A DNA stretch of 64,000 nt from Owenia fusiformis (taxonomy: Eukaryota; Annelida; Polychaeta; Sabellida; Oweniidae). Positions 1 through 10,300 of this stretch are shown one piece after another. The DNA lies in NCBI GenBank assembly GCA_903813345.2, contig CAIIXF020000001.1:35063366-35127365 (forward strand), in the 5' to 3' direction. The position numbers were made by a program, and so were the translations under genes. The first letter of the stretch is position 1; each line of letters opens with the position of its first letter. The notes under the pieces are model-generated. The model was not told where the DNA came from and ran no database searches. It saw only the letters and a list, made by a program, of their open reading frames with translations.

Positions 1-1397
1 GCCACCTTAATATTGATTTTGTCGTGAAAAAATATTAACATAGGCTTGTACCTACCAATGTAAACATATCAAGGGTCACCAAAATCGTTGCCTCTTCCTC
101 ACATTGCCTCATTTCTCAAAAGTTGATGCCCATTTATTAAAATTTTTATTTTTTAGGTTCCATGAAAAAAAATACAGAGTATTCCTGAAGATGCTAAAAG
201 ACCAGCTGCAGTACAGGGCAATGATGGAGTGACCACTATGGCTCTGGTTAAATCACGCCTAACCATTGACAATGTACAGTGGCAAAATATATGGTTGTAC
301 ACATTAGTTGTACGTATTTTCAATGTTTTTGGGCAAAACGAAGACTTTTATTTGAATTTTATAGAATGTCCAATGTATTGATAAGAACCTTATCTTTCAT
401 TTGACACCAACAACAGCTCAAACGTACCACATCAAAGCTTACAATAATTAATCAAAAAATATTTTTGATCTTCAAGCTTTATATATCAAGTTTTATGAAT
501 GTCATTGAAAGATGGCGAAGTTGTTTGTATTACATGATACATTCATTTTTATAGAAGTGTCGCCATCTTTTAAATCAAAAGTAATTTAAAATATGCACTG
601 TTTAGCATGTGCATGCACTACTAATGATCTCTGAAGTTCAAATGCTTTTTTCTATGTGAGTTTTTTTTGTTCAATATTAAAGCAAATCAAACTTTGTTTC
701 ATATTTGAGCGAGTATTTGTGAGTAACATGTTTCAATGACAAGCGTGTATATGAAGGATTTGATATACCCCTAAAAGCCTTGGTCAGGGGATAAGCTGAT
801 TAGGTGAATGACATGGTGCTGACATCTGATATTCCTTTGGAAGATAGTGGAATATAGTGACATATGACCAGTCCACCATAACCAGTCACCCTACCTCTGT
901 CCCTCCAATACATCAATGGTTTTACATTGCAATCTAAGACAACTGTGATAACCATTTTATATAATTATACAGTAAAAAGTGTTTACAAGGAATGCTCACC
1001 AAAACTTAAAGTCATTTATACAACTAAACTACAATAGGATTTATAGGGAAACATATTGTTTATATTCCTGGAACAAAGGTATATTATATTAATATGTCCT
1101 TGAACACCATTCCTTGTTCCCAGTAGTCAGGTGTTCCTTACAGAAAGGGTTCATTAACATATAAGTCAGTAAAATGGAAAGATAGTGTTTAAACTGAGAG
1201 ATAAGATAAGATTTACTGTATTTTGTACAATTATTTGTACTGTATATAATAAAATTAACATATTGCAGCTGTCAAATGTTTATTGCTTAACTACAGTAGC
1301 AGTTGATTTATTATGGACGAATCGTACATCAAGATGTATTGTTGTACACATACTTTGTACAAGGTGTTCAAAACAAATTAGTTAGTTAGTTGAAAAA
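1..1397. other. Intergenic, no supported gene
   Basis: AT-rich sequence. A short open stretch follows a possible AG acceptor near 157, but it has no start, donor or recognisable domain. Nothing else is supported here. Confidence 0.4.
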
Positions 1398-1401
1398 CAT
1401 T

Positions 1402-1703
1402 ATGTCTTCAACACCTGCTCAAAAGACATGGGTAATAGAGAAATACTTCAAAGTGCAGTCATTCGCCTGGTTCAGACAGACTTTAGAAGCCATCTTGACC
1501 ATGACTGTAAAGTCCCTGGAGTGATTTTGATGAAACTACAAACTTAAATACAACACCTTGAATGAAGATAATCTGTGCCAAATGGAAGTGCCAAAACACT
1601 GTGGTTAGGTATTTATTTGGTTTTATTGCACTTGCAATTTTTTAATACCTGTTTTGAAGTATTTCTCTATTACGAATGTCTTTTGAGCAGGTGTCCAAGG
1701 CAT
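1402..1703. pseudogene. Two inverted fragments of a Tc1/mariner-type transposase N-terminus
   Basis: On the plus strand from 1402 a short frame begins MSSTPAQKTWVIEKYF. On the minus strand from 1703 another begins MPWTPAQKTFVIEKYF and stops at 1623. Both resemble the N-terminal helix-turn-helix start of mariner-like transposases. The two copies form an inverted repeat (about 1398-1450 against 1655-1708). Neither extends into a catalytic domain: the plus copy loses frame before a stop at about 1524, and the minus copy ends after 26 residues. The motif is seen directly; the family assignment is from general knowledge. Confidence 0.5.
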
Positions 1704-1991
1704 TATGTTTTCCAACCAACTAAATAAAATTTCTTCTTTCTTTCCTGAAAAAGTGAACACAGTTGATTTAGCCACGATATAGCAATTTCTTTTGGTTACA
1801 TGTTTTAACAGTAACACCCTGCATTTATTGATCTACAAGATTTAACAATTGTAGCAAATAGTCTGTAAATTGATATCTAGTCCTGCAACATTATTGTAGA
1901 ATTATTATTTTACAGCATGAAAACAGTAACTTCCTTGTAAGTTTTGTAAAAAAAATAGGAATTGAAAAAGTAACTTGTATTTATATATATA

Positions 1992-3082
1992 CAGGGTGGG
2001 CCAAAAAATTTTGCAACTTTTTTAAAAGGCTAAAAAGGTATCAAAACATAAGGATATTGCCATAAAAAATTATTTACAGAAACTTAAGGATAGGCATATT
2101 TTACCAGATAAATGCTAAAGCTAAAGCTGGCTTCAAATTTTTTTGTCAGATCTTTGAATATCAATGGTCAATTATTCATGTGTCTGAGATTTACCATTTT
2201 TCCTAGAAAATGTGACTTTCTATGATTTTATGTGATCAACAATAACACATTCATAATGTTCACTAAATCTGCTACAATCTTGGATAACTGTTTAAACAAT
2301 GTCTACCTCAATGTCTAGTTTATATCAGTATCTAGTCACTATGGTATTATGTTATATTGTATTTATTAATTATCTATTAAACAAATGTTCTATGCATCCC
2401 CTTTCACCTTCCGTATCGTTCCCAGCCATCGGGCAAAAGTCACTTTGGAATATCTGGAGGAGAATAAGCCTTGATTCATTAGTCCTGATGAATGGCTGCC
2501 AAATACCCCAGATGCAAACTCCTGTGACTATCACCATTGGGGGCACCTGGAGCAGCTTATTGCAGTTAATGGTAATCCCCCACAAACTATTGTTAAACTA
2601 AAAGAAGTTCTGCAGGAGAAGTGGAGAGAACTACCACAAGAATCGCTGGATCGCGCCATTCACCAGTTCTGCCCGTGTCTCCTTGTAGAGAAGGTGAAAG
2701 GTTGATGCATAAAATTTGTTTAATAAATAATCAATAGATACATAATATCATAGTGACTAGATACTGATATAAACTGTACTAGACATAGGTTGAACAGTTA
2801 TCCAAGATTGTAACAGATTTAGTGAACATAATGAATGTGTTATTGTTGATCACATAAATGAAACATTTTCTAGGAAAAACGGTAAATCTCGGACACATGA
2901 ACAATAGACAATTGATATTCAAAGATCTGATAAAAAAGATTGAAGTCCAGTTTAGCTTTAGTATTTAAATGGTAATATATGCCTATCCTTAAGTTTCTGT
3001 AAATAATTTTTTATGGCAATACCCTTGTTTTGATACTTTTCTAGCCTTTTAAAAAAGTTGCAAATTTTTTTGGCCCACCCTG
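1992..3082 (+). mobile_element. Mariner-type DNA transposon, internally deleted, with ~400 bp terminal inverted repeats
   Basis: The left end starts CAGGGTGGGCCAAAAA and the right end is its reverse complement (GGCCCACCCTG ending at 3082). The inverted repeats extend inward to about 2398 on the left and about 2703 on the right, with scattered mismatches. TA dinucleotides flank both ends (1990-1991 and 3083-3084), the target duplication expected for Tc1/mariner elements. The flanks resemble an uninterrupted repeat copy near 3560-3600, which acts as a paralogous empty site. The interior holds only the C-terminal remnant of a transposase, so the element is non-autonomous. Confidence 0.8.
2475..2705 (+). 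pseudogene. Transposase C-terminal remnant (mariner/IS630 superfamily)
   Basis: From 2475 to the TGA at 2703-2705 one frame reads FISPDEWLPNTPD, then CDYHHWGHLEQ, and continues to a basic end. This matches the family block W-P-x-S-P-D-x-N-P-x-D-Y-x-x-W-G just before the last catalytic acidic residue. A TGA at 2472-2474 interrupts the frame upstream, and the catalytic N-terminal two thirds are missing. It sits between the two long inverted repeats and is nonfunctional. Confidence 0.65.
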
Positions 3083-3880
3083 TATTTTAGATGAAAATTA
3101 TTTTATGAATAAAAACAAATGTGCAATGAATATAATGAAAATTAATTTTATGTATATTTTTTTAACTGTTGCTATTATAGGTTTCGAAATTTTTAAATGC
3201 ACTTAGGAAATTTACATTGTTGTATTAAGGAGGTCCAAAGGGCAACAATTGAAAAACAAAACAAGATGGATATGAATCCACCCAAAAGCAAAAAAATAAT
3301 TTCAAATTGCTCTCAATGGCAGAACATTCATGATTTATTAGAATTTTCATGAAAAAAGATTCAAAATATTTCAACTTCTGTTCCAAAAAACAAAATCAAA
3401 ATTCATCAACCTGCTATAAATAGATATTTATTGATCTTCAAAGTTCATGAACAACTGTAGCAAAAGGTCAGTGTTATGGCTGCCATAACATCTTCATGGA
3501 TTATAGTTAGTCATGCAACATTACAGTATTATTATTAACTATTATTAAAAATAACAAATGATAAATTGTACATGTATTTTTATATATTTAGATGAACATT
3601 ATTTTGTAAATAAAAGCAAATTTGCAATTATGAAAATTTTATTAATGTTTAGGCTATATTAAAGCTCTTTGGTGAATAGGTTTTGAAAATTACATGTGCA
3701 AATGAAATTATGTGATAAGGAAACCCAAAAGGCAACAACTATTGAAAATCAAAACAAGATGGAGATTAATCCACCAAAAAGCAAAAAATTATTTCAAATT
3801 GTTCTCGATGACAGCACAGCTGTGAAGAACTATATCAGTATTTTCATGAAAAAACTATATTCATTGTCTCTGACTGCATG
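3083..3880. repeat. Diverged duplicated repeat block flanking the mariner insertion
   Basis: The sequence at 3230-3370 (a run with CAACAATTGAAAA, then AACAAGATGGA, then CCAAAAGCAAAAAA) recurs at 3725-3860 with substitutions. The segment before it at 3083-3150 resembles 3580-3640, and 1830-1990 resembles 3430-3585. The mariner element therefore inserted into one copy of an older tandem or segmental duplication. No coding potential is evident. Confidence 0.55.
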
Positions 3881-4289
3881 AGCAACTCTCACAATATTTT
3901 CATAAGATTTTTTGTCAAGAAATCCAGCAGAAAACACACCCCTTGACTGTTGACTCCACGATTGATTACAGTGTATGGGTAATTGATAATATATAGTTCC
4001 ATTGATAATGGAAAGGAGACATACTAAGCTGTTCAACAACGTTTGGCACAGGAGGATGTTCAGAATCCGTGGAAATCTTAAAAGTGGACATCAAGCTACT
4101 TGACGGGTCAATATCAAGTTATCATGAAAAGCAAAACATCATTCTTGCTCGTCTATCTACATATATCTGTTATTCAGTCGGTCTGTCTCTCAACAATAGT
4201 GATCGCTCTTTTAAATTATAATTATTAATTTGCTTCATTTTCAATGCGGGAATCCCCCTACGAGTAATTATATTAATTTTGTGATGATA

Positions 4290-4787
4290 ACGTCATCACT
4301 GGTGATCCACCTGATTACGCTGGTTACCGAAACGGTTCGTTTTGGTAACAAAATGTCGGAACGTCGAAGGTACGATTTTTCTTTTTTCCTTATTTCACGC
4401 GTTGTAGGCACAATCCCCACGATGTTTTTTTTACAAACGTATATCAGTATCATATGTTTTAGAAAATGTTCATGTTTGCGAAAAAATAGCCCAGAAGACA
4501 ACAGAATCGTCGATTTAATTCCTCACTTAAGTTACATAAATGGTTTGGGTTAAAAGTGCAGGTCTTAACTGTTTTTCGAAAAACCGTTTATGTTTAACTA
4601 AGTGAAGAATTAAATCGACGATTCTGTTGTCTTCTGAACTATTTGTTCGCACATATGTACATTTTCTTAAACATATGATACTGATACACGTTTGTGTTAA
4701 AAAATGTCGTGGAAAAAAAGAGCCAAAATACGAAAAATACAAGGTTAGTCTCGTTCTAAAGATAGTATACCATTCTGTGAAGATGAA
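4290..4787. repeat. Foldback element with ~120 bp inverted arms
   Basis: The sequence 4424-4546 is the imperfect reverse complement of 4581-4707, with a loop of about 35 bp. Landmarks in the arms are ATCAGTATCATATG, AGAAGACAACAGAATC and ATCGTCGATTTAATTC with their complements. The unit just left of it (4290-4410, containing GGTTACCGAAACGGTTC) recurs at 28745-28870 within the SLC22 gene. The block on its right (4719-4787) recurs at 15669-15735. Both show it is part of a dispersed family. Confidence 0.7.
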
Positions 4788-5204
4788 CAATTTTGAGCAG
4801 GCTTTTTGAATTTGAATTTCTATTGATGTAAGTGGAAATTCATGGCTAGGAACAATCATCGAATTGATACTGTTAACGAATTAATTCAAGCCTCAAAATT
4901 GATAAGTTGATAAACAAACTTGTTTTACATCAAATAACACGAAAAATCAGGGGTTACTCTAACTGTGTTTTATGAGACCCGATCTCTTTTAGCATACACG
5001 TTGATCGGTGAGTGAGTATCTGCGTATTGTAAGATTTTCAGCAGACGCCATGTTATTCCTATGAGCAACTTTAAAGTAGAATTTAAGGTAACTTATTTCA
5101 TTTACACACCTCCATTTTGAAAATATATACGACCTGGGCTTTTATTTATATAGAACATTGGTCAGATAGGCTAGAATATTTGTATCATTCTGTTGTTAAA
5201 TTAT

Positions 5205-5933
5205 TGTAATGCGACCTTAATATGGGGTATTGAGATGGTACTGAAAATATAGCTGAGCAAAAAGAACAAAGGACAGAGGGTATTTACAAGGATAACAATC
5301 GGATAAAATCAACACGGTTTACAACATCAAATATTTATTTACAACATATAACAATACATGCATACAGTAATATAAAACAAGCCACAGACAATAAGAGATA
5401 AAATGGAAATGCTAATAACGAGATCCAACCCCGGAGCGCCAGAGGGCCATGCCACGCCCTAACTTCCGTTATCGTAATACATCTAACATAATCAAGTATT
5501 TGATCTCAAACTACCAGAAGTGATAAAGTCAAAGGCGTACCTTGTTGTACTATACCTAATGTACTTCCGTATATCAAACCTAGTACCAAAATCCAATACT
5601 CAACAGAGCATAGTCCAAAATCCAAACACAACAAGAAGCCACAAATCACATAGTCTTCATCGTATCATGCCCTCTGGTCAACTGACGAACTCAACCTTGT
5701 ACAACTCACATATAAAATTCAGCTGTACCAAAACTGGTTTAACCAATCAGAACTCTTATATTTCAAATATCGTCATACGACAAACTATAGTGTACTAGTT
5801 TTCAGCGACAGATATCAATCTAAATACTATACCTAGTTCTAATAACAGGTTTCCATAATGCTGTTCTATTTTCACGACGTTAGCATTGTTTGGAAGTTAA
5901 AAACATGAAAAGCCTTATCGAGCAACCGTTACA
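5205..5933 (-). repeat. LTR (3' LTR of the Gypsy element)
   Basis: A 729-bp terminal repeat bounded by TGTAATGCGAC and GTTACA, essentially identical to 14650-15378. A 92-codon frame within it (5520-5798) is identical in both LTRs and lies antisense to the element, so it is treated as chance. Confidence 0.95.
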
Positions 5934-5950
5934 CAACTCCCCTCCTTCTG
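5934..5950 (-). other. Polypurine tract of the Gypsy element
   Basis: Read on the minus strand, the bases just upstream of the 3' LTR are AGAAGGAGGGGAGTTG, a typical purine-rich plus-strand primer directly abutting the LTR. Confidence 0.75.
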
Positions 5951-7311
5951 AGAAGATGGCGTCCTCGCCAAAAATCTAAATCATAATATAAAATATAACG
6001 GATGCGTTAATTATCAAAACAATCAAATAACATTAAAATATACGGATCATCTAATCCTCTTATCTCAATCTTTATTCCTTGTCTTTATCAATAATGTCTA
6101 TATACAAATACAATGTGTCACCATCATTTTCCGTGAATCAAAATCCAAATCAAAATAACTAAACTAGTCTAGCAGACTGTGATTCCATGCATGTTAATCA
6201 GAATAGTTAGTGTTACTGTTTATACTTCAGTTCATTATGTATAAGTATGTTGCTTTATTACGTTATGCTAAGTGAAACCCCATCTTAAGTTACCCTTCTC
6301 CTTACGAGAATCTAACCGGCATTCCTAACTCTTTATCCCAATTTACTGTAATGCATGACACCTCCCCATAGCACAAACTAACGTGCTCAACCACTAAGCC
6401 ATATTATATTTCAGTAATGCCTGAACACTTCTGTTCAATATGACATGCTTTCAGTTGCGCTTTCTGAATACAATGTCACATCCCTACTATTTCCAGTTGA
6501 AGAAAACAAAGATGAAAATTTCCATTTACAAACAATTGGTTATCAGATTCACTCATTACATTCACAATCTCATTTATTCAAAGGGGTAGCTAGTCCCATA
6601 TCATACATTCAACCAATCCCTTGGAATGTATCGTTTCCATTAGTGTATCCATCACTTCTGTCAATTCAACTTCTTAAATCTACTGGCTTCTCATTCATTA
6701 TTCGTGCATGTAAACTATTATCAAGTTTCACTTTCGCAAGCAAGATTACCATATATCCATACAGACAAGTTTTGCACTAAAGGCATAGCAAAAGAGAAAT
6801 TCGGTGAAGCATAACGAGTGTTACAGCTATCTATGGTAATCATATTCGGGCAAGTAGTAACTTGCATGATCACAGATATTCGAGGCCAAAACTGTTAAGT
6901 TTCTTACTCCAGTGCTTCTGCGTGACACAACTTAAACTATGCTTCAAAATGGTACATACAACATAGGCAATCCATTTGCCAAAGCCATCCAGCCATAGGC
7001 ATCTCAAAATCACTATGTACAAAATCTTGTATGTCATCCTCATTTCATATCGTTTGAATTATACAAATTTACTAACATCAATCAAAGTTTTCAGTTCAAA
7101 ATAGTGACAAACGTGAACCTATTCCTCTTGTAAGTAAACGTATATGTGCACAAACTAAAATGCCATTTATTCAAACAACTTATCTAATATCAACACTAAA
7201 TTAACAAACGCATGTTTTTATGTTTTTTATATTTTAATTAAAAATTTGTCCTCCTCTAGCAGAACCATGATTTAAACCATGTATTTTCTACACTATCATA
7301 TCTAATAGTTC
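5951..7311 (-). other. Noncoding stretch between pol and 3' LTR
   Basis: About 1.36 kb between the pol stop and the purine tract. No minus-strand frame of useful length occurs, so there is no env gene. A 111-codon plus-strand frame (6445-6780) has no recognisable domain and runs antisense to the element. Confidence 0.6.
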
Positions 7312-10300
7312 CTACTTAACAATTGGGATTTCATTGTTTCTGATGAATAACTTGGAGAATTCATTCAAGTTCTCCCAGGGCTCAAATGTGTTTACCGAGG
7401 AATCATATCCCTCCCATTTACAAAGGTATTCCCATTGTCCTCTTTTCTTTCTTTTTTTAAGAATTTCCTCAACTTGGAAATATGTCTGCTCTTCATCCGA
7501 GCTTTCTTCTTTATCTACATCTAAGGAATTAACTCGTGTATTTAGATTAGTTTCAACCACGGTGTCATTACTTGATGTCTCAGGGATAGCCTCTCTATCT
7601 GAAGTCGTATCTTCCTGGTCCCTTTCATCACTACTCTCCCTTCTCTTGTACCAGGTGGGTTTCTCATCACCTTTGTAGGGTTTTAGCCTGTCTATGTGGA
7701 CCACTGTTGGCTTACTTCTCCTAGATCTTTGTATTCGGTATGTGATTTCACTTATCCTTTTTGTTACTATGTATGGGCCCTGATATGGCCTCTGTAGTTT
7801 GGGTGAGATACCCGGTCTCCTCATTGGGCAATGAAGCCAAACAGCATCTCCTTCATGAATTGTGGTTAGGCCAGCTTTCAGGTCATAGTGTTTCTTTTGT
7901 CTAATACTGTTCTTCTTAAGGTTATCCCTGGCAAATGCATGGGTAGTTTCCATCTTCTCTTTCAAAGAGGCAACATAGTTGGTTTCCGACTCTTTTTCAT
8001 CTTGTGGTGAACCAAACACCATATCCACAGGGAGATTAAGCTGTCTCCCTAACATCAATTCACAGGGTGTAAATTGAGATGTTTCGTGTATGGATGTCCT
8101 GTATGCTAACATAAGGAACGGGAGATACTCATCCCAATCCTTTTGATGTTTGTCCACAAACATACTCAGCATGCTTTCTAATGTCCTGTTGAAACGTTCT
8201 ACCATTTCGTCAGAACAAGGTCTGAGTGGTGTTGTTCTTGTTTTGGTAATTCCAAGTGAATTACACACCTCTTGGAAGATTTTACTTTCGTAGTTTCTCC
8301 CTTGGTCACTGTGCAATGACATAGGACATCCCCACCTACATATAAATTCTTTGCTTACAATATCAGCAATAGTCTCTGCTTCCTGATTAGGGATAGCATA
8401 TGCCTCAGTCCACTTGGTAAAATAGTCTGCCACGATAATAATGTATTTGTTTCCTTTATTTGTTGTGGGCAAAGGTCCCAAAATATCAGTCGCTATCCTT
8501 TCCATGGGTACTCCTACCTGATATAACTTCATTGGCGCCTTTTTCTTTTGCAAGTTTGGTTTTCTGGATGCACATGCATCACATTTGTTACACCAATCTC
8601 TGACGTCAGTTCTGAGACTGTACCAGTAGTACCTTGATCTCACCCTTTCAACCGTCTTATGTATTCCCAAGTGACCTGAAGTGACAGTGTTATGCAATTG
8701 ATGCATTACATCTTTTCTTAACTGTTTGGGAACTACTAGCTGCCACCTGATAATATCTCCTGTATCAGATTCCCACCTTCTGTAAAGAACGCCATTCCTG
8801 ACTTTTAGCCGTTCCCAATCAGACAATAAATGCTTAAGTGGCTTTCCTTGATTAGAGATATCTTTCCAGGTAATTGTCTTGCCTGATTCAACAGATTTAA
8901 ATACCATCGCGATTTCAGGATCTCTCATTTGAAAAGATCGTATTTCTTCAGAACTCCAAGCTCCTAGAGCACTTAGTTTTTCATTCTCTGACTGTATTCC
9001 GTGTATCGCATTTACAGAATTGTTATCTTCATTTTTCATTCCACATTGTGGGCATTGCATTCTCGATAAGCCATCGGCATTTGCATGAGAAGCTCCAGGG
9101 CGATGTTGTATTTCCATATCATAGGAACTCAGCATTTCAAGCCAACGGGCTATTTGACCATCTGGTTCTTTAAAATTGAACAACCATTTCAAGGCTCGGT
9201 GATCTGTCCAAATGATAAATTTCTGCCCATACAAATATGGCCTGAATCTCTTGACAAACGTTACTATTGCCAATAGTTCTTTCCTTGTTACACAATAGTT
9301 CCTTTCAGACTTATTCATTGTTTTGCTTCCAAAAGAAATTGGTCTTTCCACCCCATCTACAATTTGTGATAGAACACCACCTAATCCGAAATTTGATGCA
9401 TCACAATCAAGAACATACATTCCTTTCTCACTGGGATAGGCTAAAATGGGTGCAGACACAATAGCATTTTTTAATGTCTGAAATGCTTCTTGGCATTCTG
9501 AAGTCCAGGTAAACCCTTTCTGTTTTTCACACAGTTGATGCAATGGACGAGCTATATTTGAAAATCCTTTTACAAATTTTCTGTAGTAACCAACGAAGCC
9601 TACAAAAGCTCTAACTTCCTTTTGACAAACTGGAGTTTTCCAGTTGACAATTTGTTCAACTTTCTCACTATCAGTTTCAACTCCTTCACGTGACACTTTG
9701 TGAGCAAGAAAAATCACAGAAGATTTGAACAATGTGCATTTCTTTGGTTTCATTTTCAACCCAGACTTTCTTATTCTGTCAAACACTTCTTTTATCTTCA
9801 CCAAAGTGTCTTCGAAGCTTTTTCCCCATGTTAAAATGTCATCGATGTAAAGAAGACAGGATTTCCATTGTAGGCCTTTCAGCACTGTTTCCATCAATCT
9901 TTGAAATGTTCCAGGTGCCCCTGTTAAGCCAAAGGGCATAACATTGAATTGATAGAGCCCATCTCTCACGACGAAGCTGGTTTTCTCTTTAGACTCCTTG
10001 TCTAATGCCACCTGCCAATAACCGGAAGCCATGTCAACTGAACAAAACCATTTTGCTCCAGATAAACTGTCCAGACATGTATCTAGTCTTGGTATTGGGT
10101 AGGCGTCCTTCTTTGTGACGTCATTCAATTTCCTATAATCAATGCAGAAACGTATTGTCTTATCCTTTTTGGTTACTAACACAATTGGTGAACTCCATGG
10201 TGCATTAGATGGTTCAATAATTCCTTTGTCTAACATTTTGTTCACTTCCTCTGTCACCATTTCTTGTTTAGCAAGGGGCTGTCTCCTGGGATGTTGTTTT

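Noticed and set aside
4230-4859. Overlapping frames of 107 and 110 codons on opposite strands
   Set aside because: They share peptides because they cross the two arms of one inverted repeat; not genes.
4985-5051. Minus-strand ATG opening MASAENLTIRRYSLTDQ, considered as a first exon
   Set aside because: Only 19 codons, no clear canonical donor and no downstream exon before the Gypsy element; not supported.
5520-5798. 92-codon plus-strand frame, repeated at 14965-15243
   Set aside because: It lies inside the LTRs antisense to the element, so identity simply reflects LTR identity; no domain is recognisable.
6445-6780. 111-codon plus-strand frame between pol and the 3' LTR, considered as an env or accessory gene
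   Set aside because: It is antisense to the element and has no signal peptide, membrane segment or family motif; likely chance.
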